Below are positions 36,400-45,119 of a stretch of DNA of 64,000 nucleotides, piece by piece. The notes below the pieces were generated by a model. The model had not been told where the DNA came from, ran no database searches, and saw only the letters and a list, made by a program, of their open reading frames with translations. This stretch comes from an uncultured Dorea sp. (lineage in GTDB: Bacteria > Bacillota > Clostridia > Lachnospirales > Lachnospiraceae), in the NCBI GenBank assembly GCA_910578495.1, contig CAJTRE010000011.1, positions 4,207 to 68,206 on the forward strand, read 5' to 3'. Position numbers and translations under genes: made by a program. Every line of letters begins with the position of its first letter. Position 1 is the stretch's first letter.

Positions 36400-37701
36400 T
36401 TACTTTAATATATCATTCATCTGTTCGAATACATCTTCAATCGAAAAGCTCTCGTTAATTTTCTGAGTTAGAAATTCGTTCACTTTATCAATCTTAGATA
36501 TGGCAAAATCCAGCTTCGGGTTAGTGCCTGATTTATATGCTCCAATAGATATGAGGTCTTCGTTCTTCGCATATACACTCAGTATATCCCTCAGCTTAGA
36601 AGCTACCTCTTTATGCTCCTCGCTTACAATATTACTCATAAGACGAGAAATACTTGCATTAACATCAATTGCCGGGAAATGATTCTCATTCGCCAGCTTT
36701 CTGCTTAAAACAATATGACCATCCAGAATACCTCGCACCGTATCTGCTACTGGTTCGTTGGTATCGTCGCCTTCTACCAATACGGTATAGATTCCCGTAA
36801 TAGATCCCTCTTCAAAGTTACCACTTCGCTCCAGAAGCTTCGGAAACTCTGCATAGATAGAAGGAGTATATCCTCTTGCAACCGGCGGCTCTCCGATTGC
36901 AAGCCCAATCTCTCTTTGCGCCATTGCAAATCTGGTAAGAGAATCCATCATAAGAAGAACGTCCTGTCCTTGATTCTTGAAATACTCCGCTATAGTCGTC
37001 GCCACAAGCGGACATTTCATTCGGAGCATTGCCGGCTGGTCGGAAGTCGCTACAACAAGCACACTTCTCTTCATTCCCTCCGGCCCTAAGTCCTTTTCTA
37101 TGAACTCCCGTACCTCACGTCCTCGCTCTCCTACAAGAGCGATAACATTAATATCAGCCTTAACATTCCTTGCAATCATACCAAGCAGCGTACTCTTTCC
37201 CACACCACTTCCCGCAAAGATACCGATACGTTGTCCTTTTCCTACCGTATTCAGTCCATCAATCGCCTTCACTCCTAATTCCAGAGTGTCCGTAATCGGC
37301 GGTCTTGTAAGAGGATTGATATATGTATTCTCAACATAGTAATGTCTCTGTGAATCAAATTCTTTCAGACCGTCCATCGGTTTTCCGGTCGCGTCTATAA
37401 TCCTTCCTCTCAAGAACTCCCCAACGGGAATCTTCAGCCGCCTTTTCGTATTTCTCACGAAACTCCCCGCAGAAATACCGTTCATATTATCATATGCCAT
37501 CAACTGAATTTTGTCGTTCTTGAATCCAACGACCTCTACTGGAATCTGCTTTTTCATCTCCTCGTTGTAAATCATCGCAATATCTCCGATACTGCTGTAA
37601 TTACCGGAAGATTCAATTGCCATTCCTACAATATTTTCAACTTTACCAATATAGCTTACCGTTTCCGATTTCTGAATCACTTCCGGCAGCTTTGATAACA
37701 T
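36400..37701 (-). CDS. fliI: Flagellum-specific ATPase FliI
   Basis: 433 residues from ATG at 37701. An ATG two codons earlier (37707) is too close to AAGGTGA. Walker A is in IFAGSGVGKSTLLGMIAR, Walker B in VLLMMDSLTRFAMAQRE, with the SITGIYTVLVEGDDTNEP region typical of F1-beta-like type III ATPases. It energises or primes export with FliH and FliJ. Confidence 0.96.
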   Translation of the reverse strand: MLSKLPEVIQKSETVSYIGKVENIVGMAIESSGNYSSIGDIAMIYNEEMKKQIPVEVVGFKNDKIQLMAYDNMNGISAGSFVRNTKRRLKIPVGEFLRGRIIDATGKPMDGLKEFDSQRHYYVENTYINPLTRPPITDTLELGVKAIDGLNTVGKGQRIGIFAGSGVGKSTLLGMIARNVKADINVIALVGERGREVREFIEKDLGPEGMKRSVLVVATSDQPAMLRMKCPLVATTIAEYFKNQGQDVLLMMDSLTRFAMAQREIGLAIGEPPVARGYTPSIYAEFPKLLERSGNFEEGSITGIYTVLVEGDDTNEPVADTVRGILDGHIVLSRKLANENHFPAIDVNASISRLMSNIVSEEHKEVASKLRDILSVYAKNEDLISIGAYKSGTNPKLDFAISKIDKVNEFLTQKINESFSIEDVFEQMNDILK

Positions 37702-37715
37702 AAGCATTCACCTTC

Positions 37716-38477
37716 TTATCCTCTGACATTATTGATAATGTCTTTGATATTCTCAAGCTGTGTTCCTACACTTGCATCGATAATCTCATCCGGAAGCTCT
37801 ATAATACAAGTCCCTTCCTCTTCATTTTCCATGGCAACGATCTTGATATTATCAGATAGATGCGCCAACGAATCTAAAAATTCTGCATCTACATCCAACG
37901 AGAGAGCTGTGTTGCATTTCGTAATATAGATCTTCGCCCACTGTCTCTTTGTCATCTTATCAGTGGCAGCCAATATCATCCGCTTGACAACGTCTCCGCT
38001 TGCCTGGAGACTCGTATGTACAATCTTTTCTGCAACTGATAAAGCAATTCTCTTCAAGTCGTCTACATATTTTTCCAAAATACGCGCCTTCTCATGACTG
38101 ACACTCTGGATTGCATCCGCCGCATTACGCTGCAGCTCTCTGATTTCTTCACCAAGATGTTCCATGTGTTCCTCATACGCTTGTTCGCGGCCCTCTAACA
38201 GTCCTTGCTCGCGGCCTTCTCGATATGCTTCTTCCCTTAGAAACTCTGCTTGTTCCCTGGCCTCTGCCAATAGCGTCTCTGCTTTTATCCGCGCCTGTTT
38301 CAGAATTTCTTCTTCAGAAACGGAAGGGGGAACCGGTTCTTCATCCTGTTCGCCGCCTTCTTCCTCATCTTCTTCTACTGATTCATTTCTTTCTATCTGA
38401 AACCCCGCAAAAAAATTAAATGGCTGTATTTCTTCTTCCTCGCCAGGCTGTTTCATAATATTATGCAATGATTTCAT
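37716..38477 (-). CDS. fliH: Flagellar export ATPase regulator FliH
   Basis: About 253 residues. Acidic N-terminus with Glu runs (EEDEEEGGEQDEEPV), long coiled coil about 65-150, then the FliH/V-ATPase E-subunit-like C-terminus (VAEKIVHTSLQASGDVVKRM). It holds FliI at the C-ring. The start is uncertain: ATG 38477 lies directly after GGAAAGG, an upstream GTG (38486) and a TTG (38468, better spacing) are alternatives. It overlaps the fliG end by about 17 bases. Confidence 0.85.
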   Translation of the reverse strand: MKSLHNIMKQPGEEEEIQPFNFFAGFQIERNESVEEDEEEGGEQDEEPVPPSVSEEEILKQARIKAETLLAEAREQAEFLREEAYREGREQGLLEGREQAYEEHMEHLGEEIRELQRNAADAIQSVSHEKARILEKYVDDLKRIALSVAEKIVHTSLQASGDVVKRMILAATDKMTKRQWAKIYITKCNTALSLDVDAEFLDSLAHLSDNIKIVAMENEEEGTCIIELPDEIIDASVGTQLENIKDIINNVRG

Positions 38478-39471
38478 CCTTTCCACTCTTGACTATGATC
38501 AGCTCGCCAGCCTCTTCCAGTCTTCGGATAACGCCAACGATTCTCTGCTGTGCCTCTTCAACATCTCTCAATCTTACGTTAACTGTAACATCGAGATCGG
38601 ACTGAATACTCTCTGCCATACGTGAAGATACATTTGCAAATACAAGATCTTTGATCGTATCGTCGGAACCTTTCAATGCGTACACAATATCCTTGACATC
38701 GCATTCTCTGATAAAACGCTGGATAGATCTGTTGTCCATAGACACAATATCCTCGAACACGAACATCTTCTTTCGAATTGTATCTGCAAGTTCTTCGTCC
38801 GTCTTGCCCAACTCGTCGAAAATGTATTTCTCATTACTTCTATCCATATGATTCATTACATCTGCAATGTAATCAATACCGCCAATCGTTGTAAAGTCCT
38901 CTGTTGTAAGAATATTTTCAAATTTCTTCTTCAAGGATTCTTCTACAATCTTAATGGCTTCCGGAGAAGCGCTCTCCATTCTCGCCACACATTCAACAAC
39001 TTGTATTCTCTTCTCTTTCGGTATCTCACTGATGACCGCAGCAGCCTGATCAGAATCCGCATAAGACAGAATCAATGCAATTGTCTGCGGACGTTCATGC
39101 TGCAGGAAAGAAAACAGGTTCTTCACACTGCTTTTCCGAATAAATTCGAAAGGGCGCATCTTCATAGATTTTGCAAGTTTATCAAGCAAAGTCTGCGCCG
39201 CCGATTCTCCGAATGCTTTCTCAAGAACCGCTCTCGCATATTCCATACCCCCGTCTGTCACAACTTTCTGTGTCAGACAGGTTTTATAGAATTCATCCAG
39301 AACCTCCTCTAATTGTTCCGGTGTAATATGACCAAGCTTGGCAACTTCAATTGTCAATTTCTCAATATCACTCTCACTCAGGTGCTTATAAATCTTAGAT
39401 GCTTTTTCCGCACCGAGTGATACGATAACTGCCGCCGCTTTCTGTTCCGGCGCCAACTTATTATTCTCCAT
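38461..39471 (-). CDS. fliG: Flagellar motor switch protein FliG
   Basis: 336 residues from ATG at 39471, with GGAGG eight bases upstream inside fliF; an ATG at 39486 lacks spacing. LAPEQKAAAVIVSLGAEKAS starts the N domain, the middle has the EHPQT-like motif as HERPQTIALILSY, and the C-terminal torque helix includes VFEDIVSMDNRSIQRFIREC. It transmits stator torque. The start overlaps the fliF end by 11 bases. Confidence 0.96.
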   Translation of the reverse strand: MENNKLAPEQKAAAVIVSLGAEKASKIYKHLSESDIEKLTIEVAKLGHITPEQLEEVLDEFYKTCLTQKVVTDGGMEYARAVLEKAFGESAAQTLLDKLAKSMKMRPFEFIRKSSVKNLFSFLQHERPQTIALILSYADSDQAAAVISEIPKEKRIQVVECVARMESASPEAIKIVEESLKKKFENILTTEDFTTIGGIDYIADVMNHMDRSNEKYIFDELGKTDEELADTIRKKMFVFEDIVSMDNRSIQRFIRECDVKDIVYALKGSDDTIKDLVFANVSSRMAESIQSDLDVTVNVRLRDVEEAQQRIVGVIRRLEEAGELIIVKSGKDEIIA

Positions 39472-41038
39472 CTCCACCGCCTCCATTTAACCAGTTCTTT
39501 AATAGCTGCGCAGATATTTCCGAATTTTGTTCCGTAAATTCTCTTACGTTCTTCTTAAGTTCCATTCCCCTGTCATTCTGAATCTCCTGAATCTCTTCAT
39601 TCACTTCTTGAACCGGTTCAAAAGTCTCTTCCTGAAGAGCCGCTTCTTCCAGCTCTTCTTCTGCTTTACGGCGTTTTTTACGACGAATAAGTAAAATTAC
39701 CACAAGCGCTGTCAGAAGCAGTATTACAATTGCTCCGATGATCAGATAGATCAAAGGTACTCCTTTCAGACCGTTTTGTTTTGCGTCATCTTCTTCATCT
39801 TCTACAGATTTATAGAACGGAGCGCTGGCAATCGTAATCTTATTCACACGATCTCCCGCTTCGATTCCTGCCGCATTTCCGACCAGTGAACGAAGCTGGT
39901 CTTCCGAAAGGCTTCCATAGCCGCTTCCATTAATCGCTACGGATACAGTTAAATCGTCTAACGCTCCCGGTGATACCTGACCTTGTTCTTTCACCTGATC
40001 TACCAGGTATTTTCTGGACAGGCTCTCACTGGATGCACTCGAACCACCGTTATCTCCATCAGTATTATACTGAGGAGTATCTGCATTTGTCTCGGAGCCC
40101 GCTACTCCTCCAGCGTTATTTCCAGTATTAGAATTTTCTCTAAAAATATCCTCCTGCTGTACAATTCCCGTCTTATCTTCTTCATCAATCTTCTCCGGTG
40201 TAGTATAAGTTGTAGATTCACGAACAAGAGCTTCCATATTAATCTGTGCTCTTGACGATACACTTACATTCTCTTCACCGTAGATCGGACCGAGAACCTT
40301 CATAACTTTTTTGTCAATCTGATTCTCTACCACCTTAGCGATCTCTTCTGCGTCTGAACCGTCTGCTCCGGAATCAGCATCGGGTGATACATCCTCACCG
40401 TTACCGTCAAACACCGCTACGTCTTCCAGCTCCATCTTCGGCACACTCTTGGCAACCAATCTCTGAATAGCCGCGGCCTGATCTTTCGTCGGAGAACCTC
40501 CGTCTTCCATAGTTACAACTGCTGTTGCGCTCGACTTTTCTTTCGCCGTTTCGCTGAGTGCATATTTACTCTCTTCACCAAGCGCAATCGTTACTTTCGC
40601 ATCCTTCACACCATCAAACAAACGGATAGTAGAGCCGATACGATCCTGCAATTCATACAGCTTGTATGTTTTCTTGTCAGAATCTGTTGTCATCATGCTG
40701 GCATTATCCGTAAAGGTGTCATATGTAAATCCACTCTTCGGGTATCCCTCCTGAACCAACTGTGCTTTCGTCTTATCAAGAATATCGTTTGGCACTGAAA
40801 TCGTGGAGTCATTATCATAGCTGAACTCCACTCCATCTTCCTGGAGTTTCGTTATAATCTGCTGCGCCTCTTCTTTACCAAGTCCCGAAAACAACACTTC
40901 ATAGGGCTTGTTGTTCAGGATAACCGCAAGAATAATCGCTCCCACCAACAGCACTGCTATCGCCGCTATCACGATCTTCTTCGTCTTACTGCTTAGTTTT
41001 CCCAATGTTTCTTTTATCTGTTCAATTACCTTCTTCAT
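39461..41038 (-). CDS. fliF: Flagellar MS-ring protein FliF
   Basis: 525 residues. Membrane segments near 20-42 and 428-452 (VPLIYLIIGAIVILLLTALV) flank the ring-building motifs (KPYEVLFSGLGKEEAQQII and PKSGFTYDTF), with a disordered Gly/Ser/Asn linker about 290-335. The cytoplasmic C-terminus binds FliG. Base of the flagellum in the cytoplasmic membrane. Confidence 0.96.
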   Translation of the reverse strand: MKKVIEQIKETLGKLSSKTKKIVIAAIAVLLVGAIILAVILNNKPYEVLFSGLGKEEAQQIITKLQEDGVEFSYDNDSTISVPNDILDKTKAQLVQEGYPKSGFTYDTFTDNASMMTTDSDKKTYKLYELQDRIGSTIRLFDGVKDAKVTIALGEESKYALSETAKEKSSATAVVTMEDGGSPTKDQAAAIQRLVAKSVPKMELEDVAVFDGNGEDVSPDADSGADGSDAEEIAKVVENQIDKKVMKVLGPIYGEENVSVSSRAQINMEALVRESTTYTTPEKIDEEDKTGIVQQEDIFRENSNTGNNAGGVAGSETNADTPQYNTDGDNGGSSASSESLSRKYLVDQVKEQGQVSPGALDDLTVSVAINGSGYGSLSEDQLRSLVGNAAGIEAGDRVNKITIASAPFYKSVEDEEDDAKQNGLKGVPLIYLIIGAIVILLLTALVVILLIRRKKRRKAEEELEEAALQEETFEPVQEVNEEIQEIQNDRGMELKKNVREFTEQNSEISAQLLKNWLNGGGGDGE

Positions 41039-41064
41039 CTTCTCAAAACCCTCTCACCTAATAC

Positions 41065-41373
41065 TTATAAGCTAATCCTCATGATTTCATTATAAGATTC
41101 AAGCGCTTTGTTTCTCAAAGATACAAGCATATCCGCTGCAAGCTGTGCCTGCGATGACGCAATCATAACGGAATGTGCGTCTTCAATCTGTCCTGTTGCC
41201 AACAGATACTGTTTCTTCACCAGATCATCTTCTGTTGTTCTTACATTTTGAACTGCCTCGTTAAATATACTTTTGAATGCAGACACTCCGTTCTGTTCCG
41301 GCGTTTTTCCAATCTGATCAAAACCTTCTCCAAATTTTATCAAATTAATCGGCGTAATAAATGATTCTCCCAT
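41065..41373 (-). CDS. fliE: Flagellar MS-ring/rod adapter FliE
   Basis: 102 residues, normal. VSAFKSIFNEAVQNVRTTED and the C-terminal AQLAADMLVSLRNKALESYNEIMRI helix are FliE features. It joins the MS ring to the proximal rod. Here it directly follows flgB, because flgC is not between them. Confidence 0.94.
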   Translation of the reverse strand: MGESFITPINLIKFGEGFDQIGKTPEQNGVSAFKSIFNEAVQNVRTTEDDLVKKQYLLATGQIEDAHSVMIASSQAQLAADMLVSLRNKALESYNEIMRISL

Positions 41374-41396
41374 GTCTTATCTCCTCCTACGTGTCA

Positions 41397-41768
41397 CTAA
41401 CCTTTGATTACACTACGGTATCTTGCAATATCACCATTCACAGACTGAAGTAAATACTGATAATGAAGCGCTGTGCGCGCAAGCTCCGTATACTCATAAT
41501 CCATATTCACGTTATTCTCATCCACTCTTGCGGAATCGGTCACTTCATATTCCAGATAAGCAGAACTGTTGATTGCGTTCCGCATGGCCGACTGGTTGTG
41601 ACTCTGGCTTGCCGCCTGAAGCTTATTGCGGAACGTTTCCTCAAAGCTTACGCTTTTCCGCTTATATCTGGGAGTATCTACATTAGCAATATTTTCAGAT
41701 GTAATCTCCTGCTTCTTCCACAAATAATCCAACGCTTTTCCCGACATTGCAATCGTATTTCCAAACAT
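41397..41768 (-). CDS. flgB: Flagellar proximal rod protein FlgB
   Basis: 123 residues. LDYLWKKQEITSENIANVDTPRYKRK is the FlgB N-terminal axial motif, and YEYTELARTALHYQYLLQSV the C-terminal helix. It builds the proximal rod with FlgC and FliE. Usual partner flgC is displaced to 28571-29017. Confidence 0.95.
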   Translation of the reverse strand: MFGNTIAMSGKALDYLWKKQEITSENIANVDTPRYKRKSVSFEETFRNKLQAASQSHNQSAMRNAINSSAYLEYEVTDSARVDENNVNMDYEYTELARTALHYQYLLQSVNGDIARYRSVIKG

Positions 41769-41810
41769 TTTAACACCATCCTCTTCCTATATATATTCTT
41801 CTTTTATAGA

Positions 41811-42602
41811 CTATAACCAAAAACTATTATTATTCCAACTGCTCACAATCGATTGACTCGCGGTCAAAATTCTGCTCTGTAAACTCAGCTTCATCAACTC
41901 TATCAAATATGCCGCCTCATCCGACGTTATCTGATTCTCCGTATTCGTTGTATTATGTACTGCCGTCCGGCTATCGGCTGTTTTATCTTCAACCGTCAGA
42001 TCTGTCTCCATGTACCCCTTAATCTTCTGAATATAATTCTGCGTCTCTTTAAACGGAGGAACACCACCGTACTTTCGCACATTACCCTCTCCAGCATTAT
42101 ATGCCGCAAGCGCAAGATCAACATCTCCGTCATAACGTTTCAGTTTCTGGGAGATATACTTTGCTCCGCCCATGATATTACTGCGAACGTCAAAAGGATC
42201 GTCCACTCCGAGAGAACGAGCGGTAGCCGGCATTAACTGCATAACTCCCTGCGCTCCCGCCGATGATACGGCGTCTGCGTCAAAGTTCGATTCCGCCTTT
42301 GCCATTGCCTTTAATAGCTGTACGGGAACATCATATACCTTTGCCGCTTCCTGGAAAACAGACTCCATACTCTCCGGCGCTTTGATAGTATCCCGTTGCG
42401 CACGAAAAAGTATATCAGAGAACGAATTCTTATCTGATATACCTATACTCGTTTGAGAAAAAAGACGAGGTAAGTTAAATTGCTCTCGTCCTTGTACTTG
42501 CCTAAATATATTCCCGGAATTATATATATTATATTTATACATATCATATATATTATACATATTATCAATATAACCATTGCCGATTGTTCCTTGTGTCCTC
42601 AT
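41811..42602 (-). CDS. Lytic transglycosylase (SLT domain) at the head of the flagellar operon
   Basis: 263 residues. The SLT domain (about 80-200) has the catalytic Glu in LKAMAKAESNFDADA, then GAQGVMQLMPATARSLG and ALAAYNAGEGNVRKYGG. There is no obvious signal peptide. It presumably opens peptidoglycan for the rod, a job done by FlgJ elsewhere, and may be exported by the flagellar apparatus (inference). The N-terminal 35 residues are an Asn/Tyr/Ile/Met stretch encoded by an AT-repeat. Stop to flgB is 42 bases. Confidence 0.92.
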   Translation of the reverse strand: MRTQGTIGNGYIDNMYNIYDMYKYNIYNSGNIFRQVQGREQFNLPRLFSQTSIGISDKNSFSDILFRAQRDTIKAPESMESVFQEAAKVYDVPVQLLKAMAKAESNFDADAVSSAGAQGVMQLMPATARSLGVDDPFDVRSNIMGGAKYISQKLKRYDGDVDLALAAYNAGEGNVRKYGGVPPFKETQNYIQKIKGYMETDLTVEDKTADSRTAVHNTTNTENQITSDEAAYLIELMKLSLQSRILTASQSIVSSWNNNSFWL

Positions 42603-42811
42603 GCTGCATTAACCCCTTTCTCTTCACAATATAAAATGACAATGGATTTCTAACCTGTCATATAAATAATAATACACTTAAATATATATAATAATAACAC
42701 CTTTTTTTTTAAAAGAAAAGGGTTATTTTATTTTTCGACATTTTTTCCCTGCCCTAAGCCTCTAAGCCACAAAACCACGTACTTTAGGTGTATAATGTAT
42801 TTTTTTCCACT
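42603..42811. promoter_or_regulatory. AT-rich gap with the putative promoter of the long flagellar operon
   Basis: This divergent gap must hold the promoter for the minus-strand operon, but several AT-rich -10 candidates exist and none can be chosen. An imperfect dyad TGACA-N14-TGTCA (42637-42660) lies 35 bases before the transglycosylase start and could be a regulator site. AAAGGGG before the start at 42602 is the ribosome site. Confidence 0.35.
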
Positions 42812-42842
42812 TAAAGTATTTACTTTTTTTCCTTTCCGATAT
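42812..42842 (+). promoter_or_regulatory. Candidate sigma-28 promoter of the second chemoreceptor gene
   Basis: TAAA at 42812-42815 and a perfect -10 CCGATAT at 42836-42842. The spacer of 20 bases is longer than usual (15-16), so the -35 may be poorly conserved. It lies 50 bases before the GTG start of the chemoreceptor gene. Confidence 0.6.
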
Positions 42843-42892
42843 AAAATAAGGATAAAACATATTTAATAAAATTACATAGGAGGAGAAGAAAA

Positions 42893-44941
42893 GTGTTTAA
42901 AAACTTAAAAGTCAGGAGTAAATTACTGATTTCTTTCGGAATTGTCATAGTGCTTTACATCGTGGCAATCATAGTTTCTTCATTAAGTCTCAAAGGCGTT
43001 TCCAACGGTCTTAAGGATTTCTACAATATTCCTTACCCAACTGTTGAATCTTCTTTAGCCGCTCAGGCATTCACTAAGCAGATACAGTTAGATGTATGGC
43101 GCGCTTACGAAACGGAGGATAAGGCTGAAACTCAGGCTCTTCTGCAAAATATTTCTGAGAACGAGAAATTACTGGAGTCAGCGCTCAACGGACTTATATC
43201 ATCTTACCGTGGAGACTCTGCTTTATTAGACGCAGTCGAAGAAGCCAGCGCCAAAACAAGCCAGCCAAGAGCAGAAGCAATGAAGTATATTGCCGCACAT
43301 GATGATGACAAGGCTCTTGCAATTATCAGTGGAGAGTACAACGATGCCTGCCTTGAATTCAACAATGCTTTGCAGGAAATTATCAACTCTGCACACACTC
43401 TTTCCACAGAGTATTATAGTGATGGTATGTCTACCACAACACGTTGTATGGCCGCGTTGCTCATATTAGCGGCTGTCAGTCTGGTGATTACCGTTTTCTT
43501 AGTTCTTTCTCTTACCAAAGGCTTGAGAAAACCAATTCAAGAGATTGAACATGCAGTAAAAGAGATGGCAAAGGGTAATATGCAGACTGAGGTAACTTAT
43601 CAGTCCTCTGACGAGCTTGGTTCTCTTGCTGAGAATCTTCGATTTGTACTGAAAACATTATCTGCCTATATTAAACATATCTGTGACCGTATGAACTCTC
43701 TCGCAAGCGGAGATTTCTCTGTTGAAATGGATATGGATTACCTGGGTGAATTTGAGTCTATCAAGCATTCCGGTAATAAGATTATCGAATCCTTGAATGA
43801 TACTTTAGGACAGCTTCATCAGGCATCCGATCAGGTTGCTAACGGTTCCGAACAAGTATCAAGCGGTTCTCAGGCGCTTTCTCAGGGAGCTACCGAGCAG
43901 GCAAGTTCTGTTCAGGAATTAGCCGCAACAATCAACGAATTGTCCGGTCAGGTTAACGACACAGCTAAGAATACACGTGAGATTAACGAGCTGATTTCTC
44001 TTACTTCCACAGAATTGGATGAAAGTAATAATCAGATGGAATCTATGATGAATGCAATGACTAAAATTAATGACAGTTCAAGTGAAATTGAAAAGATTAT
44101 TAAAACAATTGAAGACATTGCTTTCCAGACAAACATCCTTGCATTAAATGCCGCTGTTGAGGCTGCAAGAGCCGGCGAAGCAGGCAAGGGATTTGCTGTT
44201 GTAGCAGATGAGGTAAGAAGTCTTGCTTCTAAGAGCGCTGAAGCCGCAAAAGATACTACAGCATTAATCAGCAATTCCTTACAGGCAGTTAATGAAGGAA
44301 ACGATATTGCAGGCGCTACTCAGCAATCACTGGTTAAAGTAGTTGCAAACGCACAGCAAATCAGCGAAATCATGGCGAAGATTACAAAAGCTTCCGATAT
44401 ACAGGCAGAAAGCATTCAGCAGGTTACTCAAGGCGTCGATCAGATTTCTTCCGTTGTGCAGACCAACTCTGCAACCGCAGAAGAAAGCGCTGCTGCAAGT
44501 GAAGAGTTATTCGGTCAGTCAAGCTTGCTGAAGAGTCTCGTAAACCGTTTCCGTCTTAAAGGAATGGCATCTTCACAGCCAAGTACATCAACAAATACTA
44601 CCGCATCTTACAGCTCAAGCAGCTATGAGAATGACAGCTACAGCAGTTCAAGCTCTTTTAGCTCAAACAGTTATGAGAGTGACAGCTATAACAGCCCAAA
44701 CTCTTTTAACTCAAACAGTTATGAGAGTGACAGCTATAACAGCCCAAGCTCTTCAAGCTCAAGCAGTTATAAGAGTAACAGCTATAACAGCCCAAGCTCT
44801 TTTAGCTCAAGCAGTTATGAGAGTAACAGCTATAGCAGCCCAAGCTCTTCAAGTTCAAACAGTAGTTCTCGCCGTTCAAACAGTAGTTACAGCCGCAATG
44901 GCAACATCAACACTCATGTTGATAATAATGATAAATATTAA
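42893..44941 (+). CDS. Methyl-accepting chemotaxis protein with a repetitive Ser/Tyr/Asn tail
   Basis: 682 residues, GTG start with AGGAGGAG upstream. Membrane segments about 13-33 and 187-208, small periplasmic sensor between them, HAMP about 210-262, then the signalling hairpin with the conserved tip (IEDIAFQTNILALNAAVEAA). After the receptor fold, residues about 560-682 are low-complexity, made of 16-residue units such as SYESDSYNSPNSFNSN. Such a tail is unusual for a chemoreceptor and lacks a typical CheR-binding end. The paralogue at 7633-9324 has no such tail. Confidence 0.95.
   Translation: MFKNLKVRSKLLISFGIVIVLYIVAIIVSSLSLKGVSNGLKDFYNIPYPTVESSLAAQAFTKQIQLDVWRAYETEDKAETQALLQNISENEKLLESALNGLISSYRGDSALLDAVEEASAKTSQPRAEAMKYIAAHDDDKALAIISGEYNDACLEFNNALQEIINSAHTLSTEYYSDGMSTTTRCMAALLILAAVSLVITVFLVLSLTKGLRKPIQEIEHAVKEMAKGNMQTEVTYQSSDELGSLAENLRFVLKTLSAYIKHICDRMNSLASGDFSVEMDMDYLGEFESIKHSGNKIIESLNDTLGQLHQASDQVANGSEQVSSGSQALSQGATEQASSVQELAATINELSGQVNDTAKNTREINELISLTSTELDESNNQMESMMNAMTKINDSSSEIEKIIKTIEDIAFQTNILALNAAVEAARAGEAGKGFAVVADEVRSLASKSAEAAKDTTALISNSLQAVNEGNDIAGATQQSLVKVVANAQQISEIMAKITKASDIQAESIQQVTQGVDQISSVVQTNSATAEESAAASEELFGQSSLLKSLVNRFRLKGMASSQPSTSTNTTASYSSSSYENDSYSSSSSFSSNSYESDSYNSPNSFNSNSYESDSYNSPSSSSSSSYKSNSYNSPSSFSSSSYESNSYSSPSSSSSNSSSRRSNSSYSRNGNINTHVDNNDKY
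44620..44860 (+). repeat. 48-base tandem repeat coding the chemoreceptor tail
   Basis: About five degenerate copies of a 48-base unit containing AGTTATGAGAGTGACAGC and TATAACAGCCCAAGC blocks, translated as 16-residue Ser/Tyr/Asn units. The unit is a multiple of three, so gain or loss keeps the frame. Confidence 0.9.
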
Positions 44942-44962
44942 TACTTTCTTACATATAATATT

Positions 44963-44996
44963 AAGCCGAGCTTTGAAAAGCTCGGCTTTTATTTTT
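44963..44996 (+). terminator. Rho-independent terminator after the chemoreceptor gene
   Basis: AAGCCGAGCTTT pairs with AAAGCTCGGCTT around a short loop, followed by TTATTTTTT. It insulates the downstream flagellin copy (45120-46649) from read-through. Confidence 0.92.
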
Positions 44997-45074
44997 TCTC
45001 CTTATTTGTACTTTTCTGGACAAAATGCCGGCAGGCCGGAAGACTACACATCGGACACAGCAAAAAATGTCAAA

Positions 45075-45092
45075 CGGGAAATGGATTTCCCG
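45075..45092 (+). promoter_or_regulatory. Putative CsrA-binding hairpin in the leader of the second flagellin gene
   Basis: CGGGAA and TTCCCG form a stem whose loop carries GGA (in ATGGA), the CsrA recognition form. A second GGA lies in the ribosome site AAGGAGG at 45104-45110, as in the two-site arrangement known for Bacillus hag. FliW and CsrA are encoded at 6846-7521. Confidence 0.65.
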
Positions 45093-45119
45093 AAACTTAT
45101 TTCAAGGAGGAAATATATA

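Noticed and set aside
42637..42660. Dyad TGACA-N14-TGTCA as a definite operator
   Set aside because: Only five bases per arm in an AT-rich gap; noted as possible but too weak for a separate call.
44620..44860. Regular repeats that might look like a CRISPR array
   Set aside because: They are in frame, code for Ser/Tyr/Asn units of the chemoreceptor, have no unique spacers and no cas genes nearby.
44625..45119. Long upstream extension of the second flagellin reading frame
   Set aside because: It runs through the chemoreceptor repeats in another frame and through a terminator, while the real start at 45120 has AAGGAGG and aligns with the other flagellin.
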